From Tunturibacter psychrotolerans (GTDB taxonomy: Bacteria; Acidobacteriota; Terriglobia; Terriglobales; Acidobacteriaceae), in the NCBI RefSeq assembly GCF_040359615.1, contig NZ_CP132942.1, positions 3,348,001 through 3,412,000 of the forward strand: a DNA stretch of 64,000 bases, written 5' to 3'. Below are positions 15,517-25,600 of this stretch, piece by piece (positions within the stretch are counted from its first letter, which is position 1; each line of letters opens with the position of its first letter). The position numbers were made by a program, and so were the translations under genes. Under the pieces are notes generated by a model. It was not told the origin of the DNA. It did not search any database and worked only from the letters and a program-made list of their open reading frames with translations.

Positions 15517-18484
15517 GCATCGCCTTTCTCTCAGCAACCTCGGACTCGCTCCTTGGGGTCTCGGCGATGGCAGCGGGACGTGTTCCTGAGGAAGGGAACT
15601 CCAACTGGAAGGCAGTGCCGATGCCGATTTCGCTTTCGACATGGATCTTGCCGGCGTGTTCCTGCATGATGCCGTAGCTGACGGCGAGGCCAAGCCCGGT
15701 GCCTTTGTGCTCGCCCTCCTGCGGCTTAGTCTTGGTGGTGAAGAAGGGATCGTAGATGCGGTGGAGGTGTTCCTTTTCGATGCCATTACCGGAGTCCTGA
15801 ATGCGGACCATGACTCGACCTGCGCCGTTGAAGGTTGCTATCTTGAGCGTTGCATTGGTGGTTCCAAACATTGCGTCTTTCGCGTTCAACATGAGGTTCA
15901 GGATCACCTGTTGCAACTTGCCCTGGTTGCCGTGGATGCGGGCGAGGTGTGGGTCAAAGTTGGTTTCGACTCGAATCTGCGCGGTCTTGAACTGATGCTC
16001 AAGCAAGGTGACCGTATCGCGGAGGAGTTCGTTTAGATTGAGGCTGGCAAACTCTGCTCCGCTGGTGCGAGAGAAGTTGAGTAGACCGTTGACGATCTCG
16101 GAGGCACGGAAGGTTTGCTGGGTAATCTTTTCGAGTACAGGGGCGAGCCGTTCATCATCGCGCATGTGCTTGCTGAGCATCTGTGTGTAGCTGGAGATGA
16201 CAGCGAGCGGCGTGTTGACCTCATGTGCGACTCCCGCAGCGAGGAGGCCGATGGAGGAGAGCTTTTCAGCCTGGGTGAGCTGCGCCTCGAGCTGGATGCG
16301 GTCAGTGATGTCGTCAACCAGAATAATCCGGCCGACGGCGACGAAGTTTCGTGTGACCAGAGGGGCGATGGCGATGTTGGCGACGCGCACGTTCCCGTTG
16401 GGAAGCATGAGGCGGAACTTATAAAGAGTGTGTGTGCCATGCTCGTCACGCACACTGTTGAAGCGGGCAACGAAGTCCGGCGGAAGGACGTCTGAGATTG
16501 GTTGTCGGAGGACTTCGGTGCGGGACTTCGAGTACATGCCCTCCATCTGGGTGTTCCAGCTTTCAATGCGGTCTTCGAGGTCGACGGCAAAGACGCCGAT
16601 GTTGATGGATTCCACGATATTTTCGTGGAATTCTTTGAGGCTTTCAAACTCGGTGATCTTCTGTTCGAGACGGCGATAGAGCTGCGCATTCTGAATGGCG
16701 ATGCCAATGTAACCCGCCAGGGATTCAAGCAGCTCCATATCTTCACTGGAGAGAAAGTCCCCGTCGTCCGTGCGTCCGAGGCCAATGACGGCTACGGTGC
16801 GAGTGCCCGCGCCTTCGCGGTTGGCGACGCGGCAGGGGAGGTAGTAGTTGAGGTCGAGGCGGCCCGCGCTTTGACGCTGCGCTTCGGGAAGACGAAGAAC
16901 TTGCTGCGGGTTCTCGAGGAAGATGTGATTGTTGGCGCCTGGGCGATCGAAGTCAAGGAAGCGGACATCGAGGCTATGGAGTTCGGCAGAGTGGAGGTTT
17001 GTGAGACCATGAGAGGCAGCCAGATCGAAATGTCTTGGCGTGAAGCTACCTTCGCTCTCGGAGGCGAGGAAGACAGCTACACGGGTGACGAGGAGGGTTT
17101 GGGGGAGGCGCTCCACGATGGAGTCGAGCAGGGCGCGAAGGTCGGTCTGGGCGTTGATGCCGCGACCAAACTCGACAAGGGTCTCGCGATAGTCGAAGCG
17201 TTTCTGATCAAAAACTCGGTCCACTCGTGCCTGAATGGCGCGTTTGAGAGGATCGAAGACGATTCCGGCGATGATGATAGCGGCGAGCAGTCCCCAGACG
17301 CCCAGGTTGGAGAGGCGGGTGTGGACGATCTCGCCGGTCAGCGCAATGATGCCGAAGTAGACTCCGACGAGCGACGCGGTGGCGAGGGTGTAGGTGACGC
17401 CACGTTTGAAGATGAGGTCGACGTCCATGAGCCTATAGCGGACGATCGCCCAGCTGAAGGTAAGGGGAAGAACGACGAGAGAGAGACCGGCGGCCTTTGC
17501 GATCTGGCTGTTGACCGACCAGTCCGCCAAGTAGGGAATGACGTAGAGGAGGGTAAACGGCGTGACGGCGATGAGGGTGCCGCGGGTGAGCCACTTGAGT
17601 TGCTGGCGCTCCAAAGCAGACTCGGCCCAACGATAGCGGAAGCGGAAGACGACGGCGGCGATGACGTAGTAGAGGGCGAGGTATCCGAGCGCGATTTGAT
17701 CGAGTCGATGAAGAAGGACCTCGGTCGCAGACCAGAAACGGATTGCCGTGTATTGCAGGGCTATAAGGAATACCCCGGGAAGGTAGAGCAGCACACAACC
17801 GATACGGCGGCCCAGACGGTTGCGCTGGTCAGAGGCGAAGTTGTCGGAGAAGCTCACGGCGAAGTGAAGGAAGAGTGCTGGCTGGAGTGCCTGCGCAGCC
17901 ATGTTTCCCCAATAGATGAACCAATCAAAGGTGCCCGGTTCGCCGGTGGATCGGAAGCTGTAGAGGACGAAGGAAGCAAGGCAGAAGACGTAAAAATGGA
18001 CGGACTTTGGCGCGGTCCAGCGGCGGAAGAGAACGTAGATTCCGATACAAAGATAGACCAGGGCGATGAAGCGAAGGCCCTGATTGATGGAGCGGTCTTT
18101 GGGTTCGAGAATGACCTGAATGTCGAGTCTGGTGGCGCCATTTAGATCAATCGACTGGGGAACCGGGCGGAGTATGGAGTAGGTGGCGTGGGCCCAGATA
18201 CCGCTGCGAAACATCTCGCGAACCAGAGGGGCGACCCGTGGGGTCGGCTGGTCGTCAACACTGAGAAGGATGTCGCCGGTTCGGATACCAGCGCGGTGCC
18301 CCGGGGAGAGGACAGGAACTCGCTCTGCGCGAAGTCCGGTGGCAGCCTCGACCCACCAAATTCCGTCGGTTGGAACGTCGAGCCCGCTCTCCCGGTCGAA
18401 GTTCATGGCCGCAAGGACGCAGGCGGCGACGGTTGCTACTGCGAGTACGACTGCCAGAATCCGGGTTTGGGAGGCGTTGTTCAT
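15509..18484 (-). CDS. Membrane histidine kinase with PDZ, GAF and PAS domains
   Basis: Sensor kinase of 991 residues. After an N-terminal helix, a PDZ-like domain (about 45-105, GHRAGIRTGDILLSVDD) should face the periplasm. A block of seven or so membrane helices follows (about 128-355), then a GAF-like domain (about 430-590), a PAS domain (about 615-735), the phospho-accepting His 754 in GVAHEVNTPLAVISS, and a C-terminal ATPase with N box (VILNLMLNAKDAM), G1 (DSGNGI), F box and G2 (GTGLGLA). Co-transcribed with the NtrC-type regulator. The PDZ part may sense unfolded or C-terminal peptides; the ligand is unknown. Confidence 0.93.
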   Translation of the reverse strand: MNNASQTRILAVVLAVATVAACVLAAMNFDRESGLDVPTDGIWWVEAATGLRAERVPVLSPGHRAGIRTGDILLSVDDQPTPRVAPLVREMFRSGIWAHATYSILRPVPQSIDLNGATRLDIQVILEPKDRSINQGLRFIALVYLCIGIYVLFRRWTAPKSVHFYVFCLASFVLYSFRSTGEPGTFDWFIYWGNMAAQALQPALFLHFAVSFSDNFASDQRNRLGRRIGCVLLYLPGVFLIALQYTAIRFWSATEVLLHRLDQIALGYLALYYVIAAVVFRFRYRWAESALERQQLKWLTRGTLIAVTPFTLLYVIPYLADWSVNSQIAKAAGLSLVVLPLTFSWAIVRYRLMDVDLIFKRGVTYTLATASLVGVYFGIIALTGEIVHTRLSNLGVWGLLAAIIIAGIVFDPLKRAIQARVDRVFDQKRFDYRETLVEFGRGINAQTDLRALLDSIVERLPQTLLVTRVAVFLASESEGSFTPRHFDLAASHGLTNLHSAELHSLDVRFLDFDRPGANNHIFLENPQQVLRLPEAQRQSAGRLDLNYYLPCRVANREGAGTRTVAVIGLGRTDDGDFLSSEDMELLESLAGYIGIAIQNAQLYRRLEQKITEFESLKEFHENIVESINIGVFAVDLEDRIESWNTQMEGMYSKSRTEVLRQPISDVLPPDFVARFNSVRDEHGTHTLYKFRLMLPNGNVRVANIAIAPLVTRNFVAVGRIILVDDITDRIQLEAQLTQAEKLSSIGLLAAGVAHEVNTPLAVISSYTQMLSKHMRDDERLAPVLEKITQQTFRASEIVNGLLNFSRTSGAEFASLNLNELLRDTVTLLEHQFKTAQIRVETNFDPHLARIHGNQGKLQQVILNLMLNAKDAMFGTTNATLKIATFNGAGRVMVRIQDSGNGIEKEHLHRIYDPFFTTKTKPQEGEHKGTGLGLAVSYGIMQEHAGKIHVESEIGIGTAFQLEFPSSGTRPAAIAETPRSESEVAERKAMHV

Positions 18485-18739
18485 GAAAAAAACCGACGAT
18501 CTGGAACATTATCAGCACATCAATGACCAAACGATTTAGGCCTCGATGCACAACAAGGGAGGCATTCGCTGTCTCAGAGCCTACAAAAAATCATAACCTA
18601 TTCCGTAATAGTCGAGGTTGCTGTATAGACTACGCTGCCGTAGAGAAAATGTTCGCGTTCATTTTTTGCTTACAAGAGGGATCTATTCCCGGATTGACTG
18701 CAACCTAAGGAATACGTTCTTGGTTGTGAAAGTTACCAC

Positions 18740-18767
18740 TTGGAAACAATTAACATTCTTGTAATAT
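18740..18767 (+). promoter_or_regulatory. Candidate promoter of the alpha/beta hydrolase gene
   Basis: TTGGAA (18740-18745), a 16-base spacer and TAATAT (18762-18767) in an AT-rich stretch. The predicted start is about 45 bases before the GTG. The rest of the 334-base divergent region (18485-18818) shows no gene. Confidence 0.5.
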
Positions 18768-18818
18768 AGAAAAGTTATGCGCCGGCTAGCACTCGCGCTT
18801 CGATGAGGCCGTAGAACA

Positions 18819-19751
18819 GTGACACGAAAAGAGAGTGGTCTGATTACTGACGGTTTCGTTGTAGTTGGCGGGATGAAGGTCCATTATCAGCGCGCGGGGT
18901 CCGGGCGGCCACTTCTGCTGCTTCATGGTCTTGTGGGGTCGGCGAAAAACTGGCGCCGCAACATCGACTTTCTCTCGCAAGATTCTGACGTTTACGCGAT
19001 CGATTTGTTCAATATGGGCGAGTCGGAGCGGGTCCCGGGGCTGGACGCGGGGCTTGAAGCGACTGCGGACCGATTGGCTGCCTATATGGATGCGCTGGGA
19101 CTGGATGAGGCCGATATAGCCGCCCATTCACACGGTGGAGCAGTGGCCATGATGTTTGCGGCTCGACATCCTAATCGAGTGCGCAGACTCATCTTGTTTG
19201 CTCCAGCAAACCCGTTCTGCGACCTGGGGCACCAGTTGATTCGGTTCTATCAAACAAGGTTTGGAATGTGGTTCGCGCAACAGATTCCTTCTTTTCCGAG
19301 GATGTTGAAAGCGACCGCGCTCAGCCGAATGTATGGTGACCCTTCTCGCGTTTCGGTCGGAGCTCTGGAGGGGTATATAGAGGGGCTGCATATTCCAGGC
19401 ACGATGGATCACGTCCTGCAGATAGTTCAGCGTTGGTTTGTGGACATGGGGTTGCTGCGTTCTGCCCTTGAGCATCTGGTGGCCAAACCTACGCTGCTGA
19501 TATGGGGAGATCGCGACAGAGCGGTTGGGTTGAGTTCTGCGAGAGAACTACAGCGGATCCTTCCGCAGTCTAGCCTTATGGTGCTTCCCGGTGTGGGGCA
19601 CATCGCTTTTGAAGAGACACCTGAGATCTGCAATGAGGCAATGCGGGACTGGCTGTCGAAGCCTTTGGCGTCTGAAGCGCGCGTAACCGTAGGGCGTCAT
19701 TCGGAACCGGTGGCATTCGGAGACCGTTTAGCCGAACGAGGCGCGGCTTAG
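18819..19751 (+). CDS. Alpha/beta-fold hydrolase
   Basis: 310-residue serine hydrolase. The oxyanion segment LLLHGLVGSAKNW is near 38, the nucleophile elbow is AHSHGG (Ser in the usual centre), the acid is likely in IWGDRD, and the catalytic His is in PGVGHIAFEE. The cap region is helical. Substrate unknown; lipid, ester and haloalkane hydrolases share this layout. It starts at GTG with a moderate GAGG site; an in-frame ATG 54 bases later would still keep the fold. Convergent with the next gene with only four bases between stops. Confidence 0.88.
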   Translation: MTRKESGLITDGFVVVGGMKVHYQRAGSGRPLLLLHGLVGSAKNWRRNIDFLSQDSDVYAIDLFNMGESERVPGLDAGLEATADRLAAYMDALGLDEADIAAHSHGGAVAMMFAARHPNRVRRLILFAPANPFCDLGHQLIRFYQTRFGMWFAQQIPSFPRMLKATALSRMYGDPSRVSVGALEGYIEGLHIPGTMDHVLQIVQRWFVDMGLLRSALEHLVAKPTLLIWGDRDRAVGLSSARELQRILPQSSLMVLPGVGHIAFEETPEICNEAMRDWLSKPLASEARVTVGRHSEPVAFGDRLAERGAA

Positions 19752-19755
19752 CTCT

Positions 19756-20442
19756 TTAGCTCAAGCTGAATACGCTTTGTAACCAGAGACGGATCTCCTG
19801 TTGCATGCGATCGAGCTTCGGGTTGGGCGACTCCGTTGTTCCCTGAAAGAAATGGTCTGCGCCTGCGACCCAGACGAGACGCTTTGGTTCGGGCGCTCTG
19901 TCAAAGACGCCTTCGAGGATTGCGCTGGGGCCGTATTGATCGTGGTCTCCACTGATGAATAGCTTCGGCTGCGTGCACTCAGGCAAAAACTTATAGGTGT
20001 AGTCGCGACCTTCCGCACGGACTGGAACGCCGAGGCCGATGAGACCCTTGACTCGCGGATCTCCACAGCAGGCGCGCAGCCCGACGTTCGAGCCGAAGGA
20101 GAACCCGGCGAAGAGAGTCGGGCGGTTGAGGTTGTGCTGGATCCAGTCCAGAGCTGCGCGAACGTCGTCCTGCTCGCCGTGGCCGTCGTCGTGAGCGCCC
20201 TCACTAAGGCCCACCCCGCGGAAGTTGAAACGAAGGACGGGAAGGCCGAAGGAAGAAAAGGCCTTCATAGCGTGGTAAACGACTTTGTTGTGCATTGTGC
20301 CGCCGCCGGCTGGGTGTGGATGGCAGACCAGGGCAGCGTAAGGGGCGGCATCAAGACCGGTGTTGAGGAGGGCCTCGAGGCGGCCAGCGGGGCCGCGAAG
20401 ATCGTCGATCGATCGTATCTGGGAGGTAGTGGTTTGCGTCAT
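19756..20442 (-). CDS. Alpha/beta hydrolase of the COG2945 type
   Basis: 228 residues. Features are CHPHPAGGGTMHNKVVY near 40, the nucleophile elbow AGFSFGSNVG, an acid in SGDHDQYGP and a C-terminal His in AGADHFFQG. This family of small dienelactone hydrolase-like proteins is widespread and poorly characterised. The ATG is seven bases after a TAAACT -10, with GAAGAAG between. Divergent from the M20 peptidase, so both promoters share about 65 bases. Confidence 0.9.
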   Translation of the reverse strand: MTQTTTSQIRSIDDLRGPAGRLEALLNTGLDAAPYAALVCHPHPAGGGTMHNKVVYHAMKAFSSFGLPVLRFNFRGVGLSEGAHDDGHGEQDDVRAALDWIQHNLNRPTLFAGFSFGSNVGLRACCGDPRVKGLIGLGVPVRAEGRDYTYKFLPECTQPKLFISGDHDQYGPSAILEGVFDRAPEPKRLVWVAGADHFFQGTTESPNPKLDRMQQEIRLWLQSVFSLS

Positions 20443-20449
20443 CTTCTTC

Positions 20450-20455
20450 AGTTTA
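20450..20455 (-). promoter_or_regulatory. -10 element of the COG2945 hydrolase gene
   Basis: TAAACT on the minus strand ends seven bases before the ATG at 20442. The -35 is not convincing. Part of the recurring start-proximal -10 pattern. Confidence 0.4.
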
Positions 20456-20494
20456 TCGGGTGCGCGCGTTATCCGTTCTTTATGAACGATGCCG

Positions 20495-20500
20495 TATGCT
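20495..20500 (+). promoter_or_regulatory. -10 element of the M20 peptidase gene
   Basis: TATGCT followed by GGAGGAC and ATG. If this is the -10, transcription starts at about 20507, which rules out the in-frame ATG inside the hexamer (20496) and favours the start at 20508. Confidence 0.4.
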
Positions 20501-20507
20501 GGAGGAC

Positions 20508-21584
20508 ATGGCGATTGACCCGATTGAACTCACTAAAAAGCTCGTAAACATTGAATCCACTACGTATCACGAGGGTCATGCCGGTGCATTTCTTTACGAA
20601 TATCTTGGGGAGCAGCGTTACTCTGTCGAGCGGACGGAGGTCGAACAGCCGGACGGCGCAAGCACGCCGGGAGCAGGCAGCGGAGAGCGTTTCAACGTGT
20701 ACGCAGCGATGCCCGGAATTACTCCGGATGTAGTGCTATCCACCCACATGGATACTGTCCCTCCGTTCTTCGGCTGCTCCGAGGATGATGAGTTTTTGTA
20801 TGGCCGAGGAACCTGCGACGCGAAGGGAATTATCGCCGCGCAAGTTGCGGCTGCGGATCGGTTGCGTGAGGGAGGAGTTAAGGTTGGACTGCTGTTCGTA
20901 GTGGGAGAGGAACGAGATTCGGCTGGCGCTGCCGCCGCTAACTTGTCTCCTAAGGGGTCGCGTTTTTTGATCAATGGGGAACCGACGGACAATCGTCTGG
21001 CCCTGGCGTCGAAGGGCGCGTTGCGGGTTGAACTCAGGGCGAAGGGCCGCATGGCGCACTCTGCTTATCCAGAGTTGGGCGAGTCCGCAATCGATAAATT
21101 GATCGAAGCACTCCATGATGTTCTGGCGCTGCAATTGCCAGTCGAGCCGGAGATTGGCCCTTCCACTTTGAACATCGGATTGATCGATGGTGGGCGTGCT
21201 CCGAATGTGATCGCGGACAAAGCTGAGGCGCATATCCTGGTTCGCCTGGTGGGGCCGTCGGATGAGGTGAGGAGGTCGATTGTCGCGGCGGTGGGCGATC
21301 GGGCGGATGTTGAGTTCAGTCTTGATTTGCCGTTCGTAAGAATGAGGAAGGTGGGGAGTCTCCCGACGATGATCGCAAAGTTTACGACCGACATTCCTAA
21401 GCTGACGGCGTGGGGTGAACCGTTCCTGTTGGGACCGGGCTCGATTCATGTAGCGCATACACCCCGGGAAAAGATTTCGAAACGAGAGCTCCTTGAGGCA
21501 GTCGATCATTATGTGGAACTCGCCACTAGTCTTGTTCAGAACGGAGAGTTTGAGGCCAAATGCAGTCACTTCGGAAGGTTTTGA
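20508..21584 (+). CDS. M20-family metallopeptidase (ArgE/DapE-like)
   Basis: Two-zinc amidohydrolase, 358 residues. Zinc ligands are visible in STHMDTVPPFFG (His, then Asp), GRGTCDAKGI (bridging Asp) and VGEERDSAG (catalytic Glu pair), and a C-terminal His is expected in GSIHVAHTPREKI. The dimerisation domain lies in the middle. The family includes acetylornithine deacetylase, succinyl-diaminopimelate desuccinylase and carboxypeptidases; the exact substrate cannot be read from sequence. Its 3' end overlaps the DUF218 gene by 25 bases. Confidence 0.9.
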   Translation: MAIDPIELTKKLVNIESTTYHEGHAGAFLYEYLGEQRYSVERTEVEQPDGASTPGAGSGERFNVYAAMPGITPDVVLSTHMDTVPPFFGCSEDDEFLYGRGTCDAKGIIAAQVAAADRLREGGVKVGLLFVVGEERDSAGAAAANLSPKGSRFLINGEPTDNRLALASKGALRVELRAKGRMAHSAYPELGESAIDKLIEALHDVLALQLPVEPEIGPSTLNIGLIDGGRAPNVIADKAEAHILVRLVGPSDEVRRSIVAAVGDRADVEFSLDLPFVRMRKVGSLPTMIAKFTTDIPKLTAWGEPFLLGPGSIHVAHTPREKISKRELLEAVDHYVELATSLVQNGEFEAKCSHFGRF

Positions 21585-22177
21585 TCAGCGCACTGGTGGT
21601 GGTTTTAGTGGTAGTTATCGGCACCGCATTTGTGTATCGAAATATACCGCACCATAATACCGACCTTACTCACTTCGACACTCTCATCGTTCTGGGAAAT
21701 CCTGCCGAAGCAGATGGAACACCTTCGCCGGAGCAGCGGGAGCGCACTATGGAAGGGGCACGGGAATATAAAGCGGGCGTTGCTCCTCACCTGATCTTTA
21801 CCGGCGGCGCTGCGCACAATCGGTTTACCGAGGCCGACGTAATGAAGACTTTGGCGGTTGCGCAGGGGGTGCCGACTAGTGACATTACGGTAGAAGACCA
21901 GGCGCAAAATACGATTCAGAATATTTACTATAGCGAGCAAATTATGGAGGCTCATCATTGGAAGAGTGCGGAGGTCATCAGTTCGCCGAGCCACCTTCCT
22001 CGTGCTGGGCTAATCCTTGCGCACTACTCCTTTGCGTGGCGAACCTCTGGAGCGCCATGGCCCCCAGAGTACTCGACGCTGCAGAAGATGTTGCACTTTG
22101 CGGTCGAGGCGGAATATTGCCTGAGACTGCGGATCTTCGGCTTTCCAGCTTCGCGCTTTCTGCCGCAACCAGCCTAA
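21560..22177 (+). CDS. YdcF/SanA-like DUF218 membrane protein
   Basis: 205 residues with an N-terminal membrane anchor (about 8-27) and a DUF218 domain: FDTLIVLGNPAEADGTPSPEQRERT, LIFTGGAAHNRFTEADVM, EDQAQNTIQNIYYS and SSPSHLPRAG. Proteins of this family are linked to envelope integrity and vancomycin sensitivity (SanA) or bind nucleotide cofactors (YdcF), but the reaction is unknown. It starts inside the end of the peptidase gene in another frame, suggesting translational coupling. Confidence 0.88.
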   Translation: MQSLRKVLISALVVVLVVVIGTAFVYRNIPHHNTDLTHFDTLIVLGNPAEADGTPSPEQRERTMEGAREYKAGVAPHLIFTGGAAHNRFTEADVMKTLAVAQGVPTSDITVEDQAQNTIQNIYYSEQIMEAHHWKSAEVISSPSHLPRAGLILAHYSFAWRTSGAPWPPEYSTLQKMLHFAVEAEYCLRLRIFGFPASRFLPQPA

Positions 22178-22194
22178 CCGCGGCTTGGCGATAG

Positions 22195-22569
22195 TCAGCC
22201 GGAGATGATGCGGAAGGGAAGATTGTCTGGGTTGTCTTCGGCGAATACTACGGTTTCGTCTGGATTTGTAGGGTTGTAGCGAATGTTTACGCGGGGGCTA
22301 CCGGTGGCCTTGGACTCTGCCTCATGGTGGGTGAGCGCGATGCTGCGAAGGTAGCCGCCATAGTATTCGCCATCAAGTTTGAAATGGAAGCCAGCTTCGA
22401 TTTGATAGGGAGCCCCCGTCGTGGCTACCTCCTGCTCGGCGTTCAGAACCTTCCAATGGTTGATTTCGGCCTGAGTGTTTGGCCATTGAGTGGCGAAGTG
22501 TAGCTTCTTCTCGCGTTTTCGGCGGCGAATTCGCCGGCTGATTGCTTCGATGAGGAAGATGCTGGCCAT
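22195..22569 (-). CDS. DUF3592-like hypothetical protein
   Basis: 124 residues, very basic N-terminus (about 11-23) and then a domain with PNTQAEINHWKVL, GFHFKLDGEYYGGYL and NIRYNPTNPDETVVFAEDNP, which resembles DUF3592, a small beta domain usually tied to membranes. No clear membrane helix is seen here. Function unknown. Divergent from dnaE across 71 bases and convergent with the DUF218 gene. Confidence 0.75.
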   Translation of the reverse strand: MASIFLIEAISRRIRRRKREKKLHFATQWPNTQAEINHWKVLNAEQEVATTGAPYQIEAGFHFKLDGEYYGGYLRSIALTHHEAESKATGSPRVNIRYNPTNPDETVVFAEDNPDNLPFRIISG

Positions 22570-22628
22570 TGGTTATGCATTCTGATGCGGCGATTTGGGA
22601 CCGCGTTTTCCTATGGGGTGGAGGGTTC

Positions 22629-22634
22629 TAAACT
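22629..22634 (+). promoter_or_regulatory. -10 element of dnaE
   Basis: TAAACT ends six bases before the dnaE ATG, with AGAGGA between. A weak TTTTCC lies 17 bases upstream. A transcript from here would have almost no leader. Confidence 0.4.
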
Positions 22635-22640
22635 AGAGGA

Positions 22641-25600
22641 ATGGCAGCAGAGTTCACCCACCTTCATCTTCATACTGATTACTCCCTTCTCGATGGCGCG
22701 TGTGACGTAGATAAACTCGCCGCGCATTTGAGCAAAATTGGCCAGACCGCAGCTGCGATGACCGACCATGGAAATATCTTTGGCGCGGTGCACTTCTTTG
22801 ACGCAATGCAGAAGAAGGGAATCAAGCCGATTCTCGGGTGTGAACTTTATATCTGCAAGAACGATGATCATCGCGCTGCACCTGAGGGCGACAAGTATAA
22901 CCACTTGCTTGTGCTGGCGGAAAACCAGGAAGGCTATCGCAATCTGGTTCGATTGACGAGCGAGGCGGCACTCCATGGGTTCTATCGGAAGCCGCGGGTG
23001 TCCAAGGATTTCCTTGCTCGGCACTCCGAGGGGCTGATCGGTTTCTCTGGCTGTCTTGCGGGTGAAGTGAACCAATTCCTGATGGATGACAAGTACGATG
23101 AGGCGAAACGTACGGCCGGTTTCTATCAGGACCTTTTTGGGAAGGGGAATTACTTTCTCGAGATTCAGGATCACGGGCTGGCGCCGGACAAGGCTGTTTG
23201 CGATGCGTTGTTCAAGATGGAACGGGAGCTTGATATTCCGCTGATCGCGACCAACGACAGCCACTATGTTGCTGCTGATGATTCACGTGCACATGAGATT
23301 CTGCTCTGCGTTCAGACCGCGGGCAGCATGAATGACCCGAAGCGCTTCAAGTTCGACACGCAGGAGTTTTACATCAAGAGTGCGGAGGAGATGCTGCGCA
23401 CCTTCTCACAAAACCCAGAGGTTTGCACGCGAACGATGCAGTTTATCGAGCGCTGCAACGTGAAGATGGTGAAGGTCGATAATCCGTTTCCGGACTTTGT
23501 GGTGCCCGAAGGTGAGACGCTGGACAGCTATTTCGAGCAGGTGTGCCGGAAGGGTTTGGAGATGCGGCTTGAAACGGCAGTGGCGCATCTTCGTGACCGG
23601 GGTCTCCTGAAGAAGACGATTCCGGAGTACCACGCGCGATTGGATCGCGAACTAAACATCATCAAACAGATGAAGTTTTCCGGCTATTTCATGATTGTTT
23701 GGGACTTTATCAAATATGCACGCGAGCAAAATATTCCTGTAGGGCCTGGCCGTGGATCGGCTGCGGGCTCGCTGGTTGCTTATGTGATGCAGATTACGGA
23801 TATAGACCCACTGCAGAACGAACTTCTGTTTGAGCGTTTTTTGAATCCGGAACGTGTATCGATGCCGGATATCGATATTGACTTCTGTATGAACCGGCGC
23901 GGCGAAGTGATTGAGTACGTCAATCGGAAGTACGGTCGTGATCAGGTTGCGCAGATCATCACGTTCAACACAATGGCGGCGAAGGCGGCGATCAAGGACG
24001 TTGGACGGGCCCTGGATATGCCGTATGGTGAAGTCGACCGGATTGCGAAGATGATACCGCCTACGATCGGCATCACGATTGATCAGGCTCTGAAGGATTC
24101 GCCCACGCTGGCGGGCGCGTATGAAGGCGATCCGAAGATTAAAGAGTTGATCGATGCCGCGCTGCGACTGGAAGGGCTGGTGCGTGGTGCGGGCGTGCAT
24201 GCTGCGGGTGTGGTGATTGCGCCGAAGCCGCTGACGGAGCTGGTTCCGGTGACGCGGGCAAAGAACGACGATATCGTTACAGCGTATGACATGAAGGCCG
24301 TCGAGAAGATGGGACTTCTCAAGATGGACTTCCTCGGATTGACGACGCTGACGGTGATCGACGATGCGCTGAAGCTGATCAAATCGACGACCGGCAAGGA
24401 TGTCGACATGTCGACAGTGCCGCTTGACGATGTGACGACCTATGAGCAGATCTATCACCGCGCACTGACGTCGGGCGTTTTTCAGTTTGAGTCGGGTGGG
24501 ATGCGAGATGTGCTGCGGCGGTATAAGCCGAACACGGTGGAGGATCTGACGGCGTTGAATGCGCTCTATCGCCCGGGGCCTATTCAAGGTGGCATGATCG
24601 ATGACTTCATCGAACGTAAGTGGGGCCGGCGGCCTGTGAGCTACGAGTTGCCCGAGCTTGAGACGATTCTGAAGGAGACGCTTGGGGTCATCGTGTACCA
24701 GGAGCAGGTCATGCAGATCTCGAATGTGCTGGCGGGTTATTCGCTTGGCGATTCGGATTTGTTGCGGCGTGCGATGGGGAAGAAAGATCCTGCGGAGATG
24801 GCAAAGCAGCGCGACCGGTTTATGAGCGGCGCGGCAGCGAATAAGCATCCGAAGGATACCGCTGGGAAGATCTTCGACCTAATGGCGCAGTTCGCCGGAT
24901 ATGGATTCAACAAATCGCACTCAGCAGCTTACGCGCTGCTGGCATACCACACCGCCTGGTTGAAGACGCATTACCCGGTGGAGTTTATGGCGGCGCTGCT
25001 GACGAGCGAAACGTCAAAGCCGGAGAATGTCGTGAAGTACATCTCGGAGTGCCGCGAGATGAACATCTCAGTGGTGCCCCCGAATGTGCAGGTTTCGGAT
25101 GCGAACTTTACGCCGATCAATGGGGCGATCGGGTTTGGGCTTGCGGCGATCAAGAACGTGGGGCATAACGCAATTGAGTCAATCATTGCGGCTCGTACGG
25201 CACTGCAGGCAGCAGGGAAGAAGGGCTTCTCGAGCCTGTGGGAGTTCTGCGAGAAGGTTGATCTGCGGTTGCTGAATAAACGGGTACTCGAGTCACTGAT
25301 CAAAGCTGGCGCGATGGATGCGTTTGGCGGCCGGGCTGCATTGTGCGCTGCTCTCGATAAAGCGATGGAGAGGGCACAGAAGTCGCAGAGAGATGAGGCG
25401 GCTGGTCAGCATGGATTGTTTGGAATCTTCGACGCTGACCTGCATCCGTCTTCCTCGAATAACGGGGAAGACGCGCTGCCGAGCGTGGCGGAGTGGGATG
25501 AACATACTCGTTTGCAGAATGAAAAAGAGGTGTTGGGATTCTTTGTCTCGGGACACCCGATGGATAAATACCGGGAGAAGTTACGGAACATGAAGGTGGT

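Noticed and set aside
16502..18145. 547-codon frame opposite the histidine kinase
   Set aside because: Asp/Gly/Glu-biased shadow without any recognisable domain.
23652..24848. 398-codon frame opposite dnaE
   Set aside because: His/Arg-biased shadow of the polymerase.
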